A stretch of 49,032 nt of DNA from Sulfitobacter sp. (lineage in GTDB: Bacteria; Pseudomonadota; Alphaproteobacteria; Rhodobacterales; Rhodobacteraceae), in assembly GCA_013002405.1 (NCBI GenBank), contig JABDKA010000226.1, forward strand, positions 1-49,032. The letters are read 5' to 3'. Below the pieces are notes generated by a model that searched no databases, was not told the DNA's origin, and saw nothing but the letters and a program-made list of their open reading frames with translations. Below, one piece after another: positions 1-7,732 of the stretch (within the stretch, counting starts at the first letter, position 1; each line of letters begins with the position of its first letter). The translations under genes were made by a program, and so were the position numbers.

Positions 1-579
1 GTGCCGCAGATTGAGGCGGACTATCCCAATATGCGGGTCACCGCCGGGGGTGAGCAGGAGGAACAGGGTCGCTTCGGCCCGGCACTCGCCTTCAATTTCG
101 TCCTTGCCCTCTTTGCCATGTATGCCACGATGGCACTGGCCTTCGGGTCCTACTTCAGACCTCTCATCGTTCTGCTGATCGTGCCGCTTGGCTTTATCGG
201 CGCACTTCTGGGCCACGCGGCCCTGGGGCTGAACCTGACGCTTCTGTCCATATTCGGGGTGATCGGACTGGTCGGCGTAATCGTGAACGATTCCCTTCTG
301 ATCGTCGATCTGATCCAGCGGGCGGAGGAAGAGGGGAAGGATCCGGTCGAGGCCATCAGCGAAAGCACCATCCGTCGCGTGCGCGCCGTAACGCTGACGA
401 CGTTTACGACCTTCTTCAGCATCGCGCCATTGATCCTGGAGGCAAGCGTGCAGGCGCAGTTTCTCAGCCCGACAGCAGTCGCCCTGGGCTTCGGTGTACT
501 ATTCGCTTCTGTCCTGCAGATGTTCCTCGTGCCCGCTCTCGCCAGTCTCTACGCAATGACCCGTGCCGTAATTGCCTGA
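1..579 (+). CDS. RND efflux transporter, C-terminal part (cut by window edge)
   Basis: This is the last 192 residues of a resistance-nodulation-division inner-membrane pump of the AcrB/HAE1 type, which exports small molecules using the proton gradient. What is visible is the C-terminal membrane block: about five hydrophobic helices (roughly residues 28-48, 53-73, 75-95, 130-150 and 160-185). It has the usual family pattern of a GxxxLxGIVVND-like helix (here GVIGLVGVIVNDSLL) followed by an ER..AI..S...R.R.V.lTT segment. A full pump is about 1,000 residues, so most of the gene lies left of the window, and the GTG at base 1 is only the edge of the sequence, not a start. The substrate cannot be told from this part. 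An adaptor gene would be expected upstream. Confidence 0.9.
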   Translation: MPQIEADYPNMRVTAGGEQEEQGRFGPALAFNFVLALFAMYATMALAFGSYFRPLIVLLIVPLGFIGALLGHAALGLNLTLLSIFGVIGLVGVIVNDSLLIVDLIQRAEEEGKDPVEAISESTIRRVRAVTLTTFTTFFSIAPLILEASVQAQFLSPTAVALGFGVLFASVLQMFLVPALASLYAMTRAVIA

Positions 580-660
580 CCTGCGGTAGAGCGTCCCGAT
601 TTGATGGACGGCGCCGCTCTGCAAGCTACCTACCGCAACTCAAGCTGTGAAAGGCCAGCC

Positions 661-1593
661 ATGCGGATCGTCATTATCGGAGCAGGGGTTGCAGGTTTGT
701 CCTGTGCACGCGCCCTATCTGCGGCCGGAAGGCAGGTGACGGTTCTGGACAAGGGCCGGGGCCTGGGTGGCCGGATGGCGACAAGGCGCACTGCTGAGGG
801 TTTTCACTTTGACCACGGTGCACAGTACATCTCTGCCAGATCGGATGACTTTCACACCTTGCTGAGCGAGGGGGCGAAAAAAGGCTTCATTGCGGAATGG
901 CCACTGGGCAAGGATCACCCGCGCTATGTCGGCACACCTGGCATGACCGGCCTGGCCAAGTTCCTTGTCGAAGGACTTGACGTTCGGCGACAGCAGGCCG
1001 TAACCACCCTTGAACAGACCGACCGGGGCTGGGTTCTTGATTGCGCGGACCAGTCATTCGAGGCCGATATCGTTGTATCAACGGCCCCCGCGCCCCAGAC
1101 CGCCGCCTTGCTGGGGCAGGGCCACCCGCTCACGGCGGAGATCGGTCTGGCGACCTATGACCCCTGTCTCACCCTTATGATCGCGCTCCACGCGCCCCTT
1201 CCTGAGGTCCCGCGCATTCTGGAAGAACCTGATGCGCCGCTTGCTTTCATTGCCCGGAATGAGACCAAGCCCCAGCGTCCGCCCACGCCCGCCTTTACCG
1301 CCCACGCCAGCCCGGACTGGAGCCTTGAGCATATGGAGCTTGAAAAGGGAGAGATCGCGAACCGGATGGCAGACCTTTTCTGCGACCGCTTCGGCATTTC
1401 GCACGACCGGATCGCCTATCGCGCAGGACATCGCTGGCGCTATGCTCAGGTATCCAAGCCCCTGGGCCGCGACTTTGTCGTAGACAACAGCGGAACCCTC
1501 TACGCTGGCGGCGACTGGTGCCTTGGCCCGCGGATTGAGGCGGCATGGACGTCCGGAAAGGCCATCGCCGAAGATATCCTGGAGCAGGTATGA
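661..1593 (+). CDS. FAD/NAD(P)-binding amine-oxidase-like protein (renalase family type)
   Basis: A 310-residue flavoprotein. The N-terminus is a Rossmann FAD-binding fold (IVIIGAGVAGLSCARAL, then an acidic residue ending strand 2 and the GxGGRMATRR motif). The C-terminus carries the second FAD-binding stretch (LYAGGDWCLGPRIEAAWTSG). This layout is that of the renalase / NAD(P)-binding amine-oxidase-like group, which oxidises small substrates or wrongly reduced nicotinamides. The substrate here is unknown. I chose the ATG at 661 rather than an upstream one at 601 because the Rossmann motif begins right after it and GAAAGG lies just upstream. The stop overlaps the next start (ATGA at 1590-1593), so the two are probably cotranscribed and translationally coupled. 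Confidence 0.8.
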   Translation: MRIVIIGAGVAGLSCARALSAAGRQVTVLDKGRGLGGRMATRRTAEGFHFDHGAQYISARSDDFHTLLSEGAKKGFIAEWPLGKDHPRYVGTPGMTGLAKFLVEGLDVRRQQAVTTLEQTDRGWVLDCADQSFEADIVVSTAPAPQTAALLGQGHPLTAEIGLATYDPCLTLMIALHAPLPEVPRILEEPDAPLAFIARNETKPQRPPTPAFTAHASPDWSLEHMELEKGEIANRMADLFCDRFGISHDRIAYRAGHRWRYAQVSKPLGRDFVVDNSGTLYAGGDWCLGPRIEAAWTSGKAIAEDILEQV

Positions 1594-2423
1594 CATCTGA
1601 CGATCCCCGTATCAGCCGTCTTATCAAGCTCATCGCTGCAGCCTTGAACCCGCCCGCCGGAGCGGGACGTATCGCGCTCGCCCTGACCTTTGGGGCGTTC
1701 TGCCACCTGATCTTTGCTGCTGCCGTACTGTCGATGATCGCCGCGATGTTCTTCGGGATGAGCGAAAGCTTTGGATCGGTCCCCTACCCTTGGGCCGTTC
1801 TGGCCAATCTGGCACTGGTTGCCCAGTTTCCAGTAATCCATTCGCTGCTGTTGACGAAACGCGGCGGAAAGTTCCTGTCACGGATCGTCCCCGGCAGCCA
1901 TGGCGGCACCCTGGCCACAACGACGTACGCGATCATTGCCTCCCTGCAATTGCTCGCCCTTTTCACCCTTTGGACCCCCTCGGGGATCATCTGGTACCGC
2001 GCCGAAGGGACCGGGCTGGTCCTGATTTCCATCGCCTACGCAACCTCATGGCTGATCCTGATCAAGGCAAGTTTTGATGCAGGTGCGGAGGTGCAGTCAG
2101 GTGCGCTTGGCTGGATGTCCCTTCTGGGCAAGATCAAGCTGGTCTTTCCCGACATGCCCAAGCTGGGTCTCTTCCGGGTCATTCGGCAGCCCATTTACGT
2201 GGGCTTTGCCCTGACACTCTGGACGGTCCCGGTCTGGACACCGGATCAGTTGGTACTTGCCATCGGCTACACCGCCTACTGCCTGCTGGCACCGCGGATC
2301 AAGGAACGCCGCTTCGAGGCGCGGTACAGCGAAGAGTTTGATCGTTATCGCGCGCAAACGCCCTATGTAATTCCCCAACTGAAGGTAGGCAAACAGACGA
2401 GGCACGAGACCGATGGAGCGTAA
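1590..2423 (+). CDS. Membrane methyltransferase of the ICMT / NnrU-MddA type
   Basis: A 277-residue integral membrane protein with about six hydrophobic segments. Near the C-terminus is the signature of the isoprenylcysteine carboxyl methyltransferase / phospholipid methyltransferase fold: an RQPIYVGF segment (usual form RHPxYxG), then a helix pair and an E-R-x-F-x-x-x-Y-x-x-Y-x-x-x-x-P-x-Y-like tail (ERRFEARYSEEFDRYRAQTP). The family moves a methyl group from S-adenosylmethionine to a lipid or thiol at the membrane. MddA, which methylates methanethiol to dimethyl sulfide, belongs to the same broad family. That assignment is only a possibility here. The ATG at 1590 overlaps the upstream stop, and its own stop lies 11 bases inside the next methyltransferase gene, so three genes form a tight unit. 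Confidence 0.65.
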   Translation: MTSDDPRISRLIKLIAAALNPPAGAGRIALALTFGAFCHLIFAAAVLSMIAAMFFGMSESFGSVPYPWAVLANLALVAQFPVIHSLLLTKRGGKFLSRIVPGSHGGTLATTTYAIIASLQLLALFTLWTPSGIIWYRAEGTGLVLISIAYATSWLILIKASFDAGAEVQSGALGWMSLLGKIKLVFPDMPKLGLFRVIRQPIYVGFALTLWTVPVWTPDQLVLAIGYTAYCLLAPRIKERRFEARYSEEFDRYRAQTPYVIPQLKVGKQTRHETDGA

Positions 2424-3120
2424 CAAGCTCGATATCTACGATGACGTCGCCGATCACTGGTGGTCGGACGAAATTCGCTGGGTGCGCACCCTCAAGAACA
2501 TGGTGCCGGGACGGCTGAGCTGGTTCGATCAGCGGATAGACTGGAAAGGCAAGGCGGTGCTGGATCTGGGCTGCGCGGGCGGCTTCATGGCAGAGGCGCT
2601 CGATGATCGGGGGGCATCGGTCACAGGCATCGACCCTGCGGAAGAGGCCATTGCCGCCGCCCGTGCCCACGCGCGGCAGGAAAGCCGACAGATCGCCTAC
2701 GATGTCGGCGTTGGAGAGGCCTTGCCCTACGCCGAAGGCCAGTTCGACGCGGTCGTCTGTGTCGATGTGCTGGAACATGTGAGCGATCTGGATCAGGTCA
2801 TTCGCGAAGTCGCCCGCGTGCTGCGCCCGGGCGGCATGTTCCTGTTCGACACGATCAATCGCAATCCGCTGTCGCGGCTGGCGACGATCACGGTGGCCGA
2901 AAACGTCCTGCGCCTCCTGCCCAAGGGTACCCATGACCCGGAGATGTTCATCAAACCAGATGAACTGCGCACCAGCCTGAAACAGGCCGGTTTTCTCCCG
3001 CACGATTTCACAGGTCTGGGGCCGCGCGGGATCAACCGAAAGGGCGACCTGGTTTTTGGCGCCCTGCCCCTGACCAGCATCATCTTCATGGGCACCGCGA
3101 CCAAACGTGCCGACGCCTGA
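2413..3120 (+). CDS. Class I SAM-dependent methyltransferase, UbiG-like
   Basis: A 235-residue soluble methyltransferase. Motif I (VLDLGCAGGFMAEAL, about residues 48-62), the acidic loop (TGIDPAEEAI) and motif II/post-II (VVCVDVLEHVSDLDQ) are all present. The overall match is to the UbiG / 3-demethylubiquinone O-methyltransferase group. Canonical UbiG starts differently (a region around AEWWD with PLH), and here the N-terminus reads DDVADHWWSDEIRWVRTL. The gene may therefore be true UbiG or a paralogue acting on another phenol. It overlaps the membrane methyltransferase by 11 bp, which points to shared translation and perhaps a shared pathway. Confidence 0.7.
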   Translation: MERNKLDIYDDVADHWWSDEIRWVRTLKNMVPGRLSWFDQRIDWKGKAVLDLGCAGGFMAEALDDRGASVTGIDPAEEAIAAARAHARQESRQIAYDVGVGEALPYAEGQFDAVVCVDVLEHVSDLDQVIREVARVLRPGGMFLFDTINRNPLSRLATITVAENVLRLLPKGTHDPEMFIKPDELRTSLKQAGFLPHDFTGLGPRGINRKGDLVFGALPLTSIIFMGTATKRADA

Positions 3121-3142
3121 ATATTATTTTGAGGAAAGTCAG

Positions 3143-3784
3143 ATGGACAAAGCAGTTCTTGTAATGGGCGCGACTTCCGGCATCGGATCGCTTGCCATGA
3201 AGGAGGCGCTGTCGCGCGGCATGAAGGTCCGCGCCTTCGCGCGCAGCGCGGCGGAGTTGGAGGCGCAGCCGGGACTTGAACCTGTCCCCGGCGACGCGCG
3301 GGATGCAGGGGATGTGGCAAAGGCCCTTTCGGGCGCGGGCGCGGTGATCTACGCACTTGGCATAAAGGAACGTCTGGCCATGCTTTGGGACAAGGAAACG
3401 CTTTTCTCTGACAGCACACGCGTTCTTCTGGAAGAGATGCCGAAGGCGGGCGTGAAAAGGCTCGTGGCCGTGACGGGGTTCGGCGCGGGCCGCAGCAGCA
3501 AGGCGATGAGCTTTATCGAATATGCCGGTCACAGGGCGATCCTTGGGAAACCTTACGCCGACAAGGACCGGCAGGAGGCGCTGATCGTGGAAAGTGACCT
3601 CGACTGGACGATCGCGCGTCCGGTCATCCTCACCAATAGCCGCAAATCCGGGAAGATCAGGGTGCTTTCAGACCCCAAAAGCTGGCGCAACGGTCTGATT
3701 TCGCGCGCGGATGTCGCCAGCTATCTGGTGGATGCGGTTGAAAAGGATCTGAACATCCGTGAGGATGTCGTCCTCGCTCGCTGA
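3143..3784 (+). CDS. NAD(P)-binding atypical short-chain dehydrogenase (NmrA-like)
   Basis: A 213-residue Rossmann protein. It starts with a nucleotide-binding motif (VLVMGATSGIGSLA), followed by a basic residue pattern (RAFARS) that favours NADP(H), and an acidic residue in GDARD. The later ARPVILTN segment is typical of atypical SDRs that act as NAD(P)H-dependent reductases or redox sensors. The classical YxxxK catalytic pair is not evident. I chose ATG 3143 because GAGGAAA lies just upstream; the earlier in-frame ATG at 3107 overlaps the preceding gene and would add a tail without motifs. It ends 8 bp from the convergent hemN stop. Confidence 0.7.
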   Translation: MDKAVLVMGATSGIGSLAMKEALSRGMKVRAFARSAAELEAQPGLEPVPGDARDAGDVAKALSGAGAVIYALGIKERLAMLWDKETLFSDSTRVLLEEMPKAGVKRLVAVTGFGAGRSSKAMSFIEYAGHRAILGKPYADKDRQEALIVESDLDWTIARPVILTNSRKSGKIRVLSDPKSWRNGLISRADVASYLVDAVEKDLNIREDVVLAR

Positions 3785-3792
3785 CGGCGCGA

Positions 3793-5145
3793 TCAGGAAG
3801 CTTTGGAGTATTGCCCCGAGGCGACCGTGCTGTGATCGTACATGTTTGCCACCAGCCTGGCGAGTTGGCGACCGTTGCTGGGAATCGACAGCACCTCGGA
3901 CCGCCAGTCGACAGCAGAACCAAACCGTTCCGCCACCGCGCGGTGATCGGCTGCCAACGTATCGGCCAAGGAGCCAAACTCCTGCCTGAGTGCCGAAAGA
4001 TCTAGCCGGAAATAGCACATGATGCTCTCCACCACCCGCTTGCGCAAAAGATCGTCGGCGGAATGGCGGTGCCCCCGGAACCCGGCAAGCGTCCCGGACC
4101 GGATGCGCTGCGTATAGGCCGATGTAGCAGAGGCGTTCTGCATGAACCCCTCCTTGAATTGCGAGATTGAGGAGGCACCGATGCCAATGAGGGTCTCGCA
4201 GGTATCCACGGTGTAGCCTTGAAAATTGCGCCGCAGATGACCGGTACGCTCCGCAATCGCGAGGGTGTCCTGTGGCTTGGCGAAATGGTCAATCCCGATA
4301 GGGCTCAGCCCCGCCTCTACAAATCGGCGTGTTGCCAATTCACTTAGCGCAAAACGCGCCTCATCACCCGGCAGCGTATCGACGTCGATCAGCCTTTGCC
4401 GCTTTGACATGTGGGGCACGTGGGCATAACCGAAAAGCGCCACACGGTCGGGATCAAGGGCGATGACGTTGTCGATGGAGGCTGAGATCTTGTCCAAGGT
4501 CTGGTGCGGCAGGCCGTAAACCAGATCCGTGTTCAGTGAATGAATGCCCGCCTTGCGCAGCATGTCGACACAGGCCTTTGTCGCGGCAAAGCTCTGCTCG
4601 CGTCCGATGGCCTTCTGGACATCCTCCGCAAAGTCCTGAATGCCGATGCTGGCACGGGACATGCTCGCGGCGGCAAGGGCATCAATCTTGGGCTGATCGA
4701 CCATGGTCGGGTCAATCTCAACCGAGAACTCAAAATCTTCTGCCTTCGGGAAAGCCGCGTAGATCGCCGCCGCCAGCCGGGCGATGGCGGCGGGCGGCAG
4801 GATTGTCGGCGTTCCACCGCCCCAATGGAGGCGGCCCATCGTGACCCCTTCGGGCAGGAGACCGGCGATCATCTTCAACTCATCGATTACGGTATCGATA
4901 TAGTTCTCAACCGACTGCAGGGTCTTTGTGCCCTGCGTCCGGCAGGCGCAGAACCAGCACAGCCGCTCGCAAAAGGGGATGTGCACGTAGACCGAAACAG
5001 GCTCGGCCGGATCAAGGGAGGTAATGCAGTCGGACTGGAAAGGCGCGCCGAAGGAATGAGAAAAAACCGTGGCTGGCGGGTAGCTGGTGTAGCGCGGGAT
5101 CCTTGCATCGAAGAAACCCAATGCTCTGAGTTGGTCGTTGTTCAT
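3793..5145 (-). CDS. hemN: Oxygen-independent coproporphyrinogen III dehydrogenase
   Basis: HemN oxidatively decarboxylates coproporphyrinogen III to protoporphyrinogen IX without oxygen, allowing haem and bacteriochlorophyll synthesis under low oxygen. The protein is 450 residues, the usual HemN length. It begins with the family's LGFFDARIPRYTSYPPA region and carries the radical-SAM cluster C-x3-C-x2-C-x-C (C59, C63, C66, C68, within PFCERLCWFCAC), followed by the HWGGGTPTIL motif. I prefer ATG 5145, though TTG 5151 is two codons upstream in frame. It lies 38 nt downstream of the DUF6455 gene with no terminator between. The FNR-type promoter before DUF6455 therefore probably drives both, which fits the known FNR control of hemN in Rhodobacter relatives. 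Confidence 0.95.
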   Translation of the reverse strand: MNNDQLRALGFFDARIPRYTSYPPATVFSHSFGAPFQSDCITSLDPAEPVSVYVHIPFCERLCWFCACRTQGTKTLQSVENYIDTVIDELKMIAGLLPEGVTMGRLHWGGGTPTILPPAAIARLAAAIYAAFPKAEDFEFSVEIDPTMVDQPKIDALAAASMSRASIGIQDFAEDVQKAIGREQSFAATKACVDMLRKAGIHSLNTDLVYGLPHQTLDKISASIDNVIALDPDRVALFGYAHVPHMSKRQRLIDVDTLPGDEARFALSELATRRFVEAGLSPIGIDHFAKPQDTLAIAERTGHLRRNFQGYTVDTCETLIGIGASSISQFKEGFMQNASATSAYTQRIRSGTLAGFRGHRHSADDLLRKRVVESIMCYFRLDLSALRQEFGSLADTLAADHRAVAERFGSAVDWRSEVLSIPSNGRQLARLVANMYDHSTVASGQYSKAS

Positions 5146-5183
5146 ATCCAAATCTCGGAAATTGCAGGAGCGCGCGGTTCAGT

Positions 5184-5471
5184 TCAGGCCGGGCGCGATT
5201 CTGATGTGCCGTTGAGGCGGGCGATGCGAGACCTGTTCGGACAGAAATCCGGAGGCGGGCTGTCAACCGTCACATTGGCAAGCCAGGTCTGACACTCCTT
5301 TCCGTGGGCGCAGTTCAGGCAGGCAACCATGGCCGCCCGCATTTCACCGTGTGCCTCCCTGTCCCTCGGGTCTTGTGGCAGGGCGCCGTTGCGGCGGAAC
5401 ATCTCCTGCATCAGATCCAGACGGTCCCCCCAGGATTGCAGGGCGTCCCCCAGCTTTGTGATCAGTCCCAT
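5184..5471 (-). CDS. DUF6455 family small protein, partner of hemN
   Basis: A 95-residue soluble protein with a cysteine-containing C-terminal half (CLNCAHGKECQTW and later DFCPN), the pattern of DUF6455, a family common in Rhodobacteraceae and of unknown function. Four cysteines in two groups suggest a metal or redox site, but this is inference. It is the first gene of a likely two-gene operon with hemN. A GGGAGA ribosome-binding site precedes the ATG at 5471, and an FNR-type box with a matching -10 lies about 64-106 nt upstream. Its position suggests a role in haem synthesis or iron-sulfur handling at low oxygen. Confidence 0.8.
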   Translation of the reverse strand: MGLITKLGDALQSWGDRLDLMQEMFRRNGALPQDPRDREAHGEMRAAMVACLNCAHGKECQTWLANVTVDSPPPDFCPNRSRIARLNGTSESRPA

Positions 5472-5534
5472 GGTTCAGTCTCCCTTTCATGGCGCGATGG
5501 CGGGCGGTACGCCATCAACGCGAAACACATCTCC

Positions 5535-5577
5535 AGGCTAGTCGGCATCGCGGCGATGAGTCTTTGATCTGGCGCAA
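5535..5577 (-). promoter_or_regulatory. FNR/FixK-type promoter for DUF6455-hemN
   Basis: The box TTGATCTGGCGCAA lies at 5564-5577. It matches the FNR consensus TTGAT-N4-ATCAA except for two bases in the second half. Reading the minus strand, TAGCCT at 5540-5535 is a good -10, with 23 nt between box and hexamer, as in class II FNR promoters. The box also lies upstream of the divergent HAD gene at 5649, but no convincing -10 is seen on that side. Confidence 0.65.
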
Positions 5578-5648
5578 CCCATCTGGCGCGGGGCGACAGG
5601 ACGAATGGGTGATTGCACCCGGGCGGCCCTGTGCGCTAGCAGCGCACC

Positions 5649-6299
5649 ATGACAGACAACCGGCCCATCATTTTCGATCTGGACGGCACCCTGGTGCATT
5701 CCGCGCCTGACCTGCATGCGGCCCTCAACGTGACCCTGACTGCCCTCGACCGTCCCACGCTTGATCTCGCGACCGTCATTTCCTTCATCGGAAACGGTGT
5801 GGACAAGCTGGTAGAACGTGGGTTGCGCGCCACTGGCGGTGCACCGGAGCATTTGCTGAGAGAGGCGATTGCCGGGTTCCGGGCCTACTACGGGCAGAAT
5901 GCCGCGACGCTGACCCGACCCTATCCGGGTGTGGTCGATACACTTGTGGGGCTGCAGAAGGCGGGCCACCCCCTCGGGATCTGCACCAACAAGCCAACAG
6001 AACCAGCCCGCTTCATCTGTTCGACTCTGAGGCTTTCGGACTATTTTGACATCATTCAGGGGGCTGAACCGGACCTGGCGCACAAGCCCGATGCAGAACC
6101 GCTGTTGCGCGTGATCACGGCACTTGGTGGCGCGGCCGAAAGCGCTCTCTTTGTCGGCGACAGCGAGGTGGACTACCTGACCGCCCGCAGTGCCAACGTC
6201 CCCTTCCGGCTCTTTACCGGAGGGTATTTGCACGTGTCACTGCCGGATCTGGCCACTGAGGACAGGTTCGATGATTGGCACAACTGCCAGATTGGGTGA
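5649..6299 (+). CDS. gph: HAD-family phosphatase, phosphoglycolate phosphatase-like
   Basis: A 216-residue HAD hydrolase. Motif I is FDLDGTLVHS with the two catalytic aspartates (residues 10 and 12), motif II is in GICTNKP, the motif III lysine is in LAHKPDAEPLL, and motif IV is FVGDSEVDYLTA. The cap domain between motifs I and II is the helical type of the Gph/phosphoglycolate phosphatase group, which removes 2-phosphoglycolate made by Rubisco oxygenation or DNA repair. Related sugar-phosphate phosphatases cannot be excluded. It is divergent from DUF6455-hemN and shares their intergenic region. Confidence 0.8.
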   Translation: MTDNRPIIFDLDGTLVHSAPDLHAALNVTLTALDRPTLDLATVISFIGNGVDKLVERGLRATGGAPEHLLREAIAGFRAYYGQNAATLTRPYPGVVDTLVGLQKAGHPLGICTNKPTEPARFICSTLRLSDYFDIIQGAEPDLAHKPDAEPLLRVITALGGAAESALFVGDSEVDYLTARSANVPFRLFTGGYLHVSLPDLATEDRFDDWHNCQIG

Positions 6300-6352
6300 A
6301 GCCTGAGGGTGATGCATGTGTCCGGCTGCTGTGCGGCGTTCGCAATTCCCGA

Positions 6353-6745
6353 TCAGGGCGGTGCGGCGGCCATGACCTCCACCTCCACCTTGAATTCCGG
6401 CAAGGTGAAGCCCGAAACGATCAGCAGCGTGGAACTTGGCAACCGACCAACCTCCGCAAGAAAGGTATCCCGCGCCCGCATGTAGCCCTGCATGTGCGTG
6501 CGGTCCGTAACGTAGGCGTTGATGTGGGCGACGTCCGCCGGGCCCATGCCGCCAGCAGCAAGGATTGTGCGGATGTTACAAAAACAGATCTCTGCCTGTG
6601 CCTCCGCCCCCTCCGGGATCTGTCCATCCCTGGCTTTCCCCAGCTGGCCTGAGGTCTGCAGGATCCGCCAGCCAGCGGGGATTTCGACGCCGTGCGCGTA
6701 GCGTGCAAAAGGCGGGGCAAGCGTTTCGGGTGTGATCTCTTTCAT
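6353..6745 (-). CDS. RidA family protein (enamine/imine deaminase)
   Basis: A 130-residue member of the RidA/YjgF/UK114 family, which hydrolyses reactive enamines and imines to ketones and ammonia. Visible family features are the GQLG segment, the long helix with an aspartate/valine pattern in AQAEICFCNIRTIL, the VAHINAYVTD strand and the LIVSGFTLPEFKVEVEVMA C-terminus. Canonical RidA has an arginine in the final catalytic stretch (near RVEVEA); here the equivalent stretch is FKVEVEV, so it may be one of the subfamilies without deaminase activity. ATG 6745 is preferred over 6823 because GGAAGGA precedes it. It is convergent with gph and divergent from the creatininase operon. Confidence 0.85.
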   Translation of the reverse strand: MKEITPETLAPPFARYAHGVEIPAGWRILQTSGQLGKARDGQIPEGAEAQAEICFCNIRTILAAGGMGPADVAHINAYVTDRTHMQGYMRARDTFLAEVGRLPSSTLLIVSGFTLPEFKVEVEVMAAAPP

Positions 6746-6872
6746 TCTTGGTCCTTCCGTCATGCAGCCGAAACCCCTTGCCAGATCGCGCCTGTGCAGT
6801 AAATTTGTCGATATCTCTGGCACAGATCATTTCTCAGGGCCACGCAGCAGCACTTTCTTGAAAGGAAGAAGC

Positions 6873-6929
6873 ATGAATGGGCGTGTTCTTATGATTTGTG
6901 CAATCCGAACCGGGTGGGTCCGGCGATGA
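6873..6929 (+). CDS. Possible 18-residue leader ORF before the creatininase gene
   Basis: An ATG at 6873 follows a strong ribosome-binding site (AAAGGAAGAAG) and opens an 18-codon frame whose TGA stop (6927-6929) overlaps the creatininase ATG at 6926 (ATGA). The creatininase start itself has only a poor ribosome-binding site, so this short frame may deliver ribosomes to it. The peptide is basic at its end and contains one Cys and one Trp. It has no recognised family and may have no function beyond coupling. Confidence 0.35.
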   Translation: MNGRVLMICAIRTGWVRR

Positions 6930-7732
6930 CCGCTGAGCACACCAACCTGCAGGGCTATTGGGCCGATCTGCCCACCACGGCCTTCAACGACCTTCCCGAG
7001 GATCTGATCGCAGTTCTGCCGCTTGGTGCGACGGAGCAGCATGGGCCACACCTGCCCCTGTCCGTTGATACCGATTTGACCGACGCGGTGCTGGCGCGGT
7101 CGCTTGATGTCTTGTCGGCCGATCAGAAGGTGCTGATCATGCCCACGCTGACCATCACCAAGAGTGATGAGCACAATGGCTTTCCCGGCACGTTGAGCCT
7201 GTCTGCCGAAACCCTGCTCGCGGTGTTGCGGGATATCGCCGAGAGCCTGAACCAAACCGGTGTGCGGCACTGCGTCCTGTTCAACGGACACGGCGGCAAC
7301 AACGCGGTTCTAGAGATCGCGGCGCGCGATATGCGGATCCGGCACGGGATGATTGTCTGCACCTGCTCCTGGTTCGGCTTTGCGGATGACAGTCGCGATT
7401 TTGGTGCAGGGGCGCTGCGGCACGATATCCATGCAGGCGATCTGGAAACCTCCGCGATGCTGGCGGTGCGATCAGGCCAAGTGGACATGCATGCCGCGCA
7501 GAGTTTTGCGCCTGCGCAGGCCGACTGGGAAAGCGGATCAAAGTTCATCGGTCTGACGGGACAGGCGGCAAGGCCCGCCTGGATCGCTGCGGACCTGAAC
7601 CCGGCGGGCGCCTGTGGCGATGCAGGTGCGGCCACGACCGAAAAGGGGGAGCATCTGATCAACAGCGCCGCACGGAGTTTCGCGGCCTTCCTGGCGGAAT
7701 TCGCAATCTTCGATCCTGCAGGAATTTCATGA
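6926..7732 (+). CDS. Creatininase family amidohydrolase
   Basis: A 268-residue metal-dependent amide hydrolase of the creatininase/FAPy-deformylase/mycofactocin-MftE superfamily, which opens cyclic amides or cleaves formamides. The metal site is complete: Glu37 and His39 (LGATEQHGPHLP), Asp48, and His122 in the NGHGGN motif. The DIHAGDLETS motif supplies His169 and Glu174. The ATG at 6926 is chosen because the conserved N-terminal region follows it and because the short leader ORF ends there. It starts a four-gene operon with ATGA overlaps, alongside a cytosine-deaminase-like enzyme and a flavin oxidase. Breakdown of a cyclic nitrogen compound is likely; the exact substrate is unknown. Confidence 0.85.
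   Translation: MTAEHTNLQGYWADLPTTAFNDLPEDLIAVLPLGATEQHGPHLPLSVDTDLTDAVLARSLDVLSADQKVLIMPTLTITKSDEHNGFPGTLSLSAETLLAVLRDIAESLNQTGVRHCVLFNGHGGNNAVLEIAARDMRIRHGMIVCTCSWFGFADDSRDFGAGALRHDIHAGDLETSAMLAVRSGQVDMHAAQSFAPAQADWESGSKFIGLTGQAARPAWIAADLNPAGACGDAGAATTEKGEHLINSAARSFAAFLAEFAIFDPAGIS

Noticed and set aside
601-660. Upstream start for the FAD protein
   Set aside because: The added 20 residues precede the Rossmann motif, have no ribosome-binding site and would be unusual for the family.
4540-5292. 250-codon plus-strand frame opposite hemN
   Set aside because: It is the shadow of a strongly supported HemN with an intact radical-SAM motif; the product has no recognisable fold.
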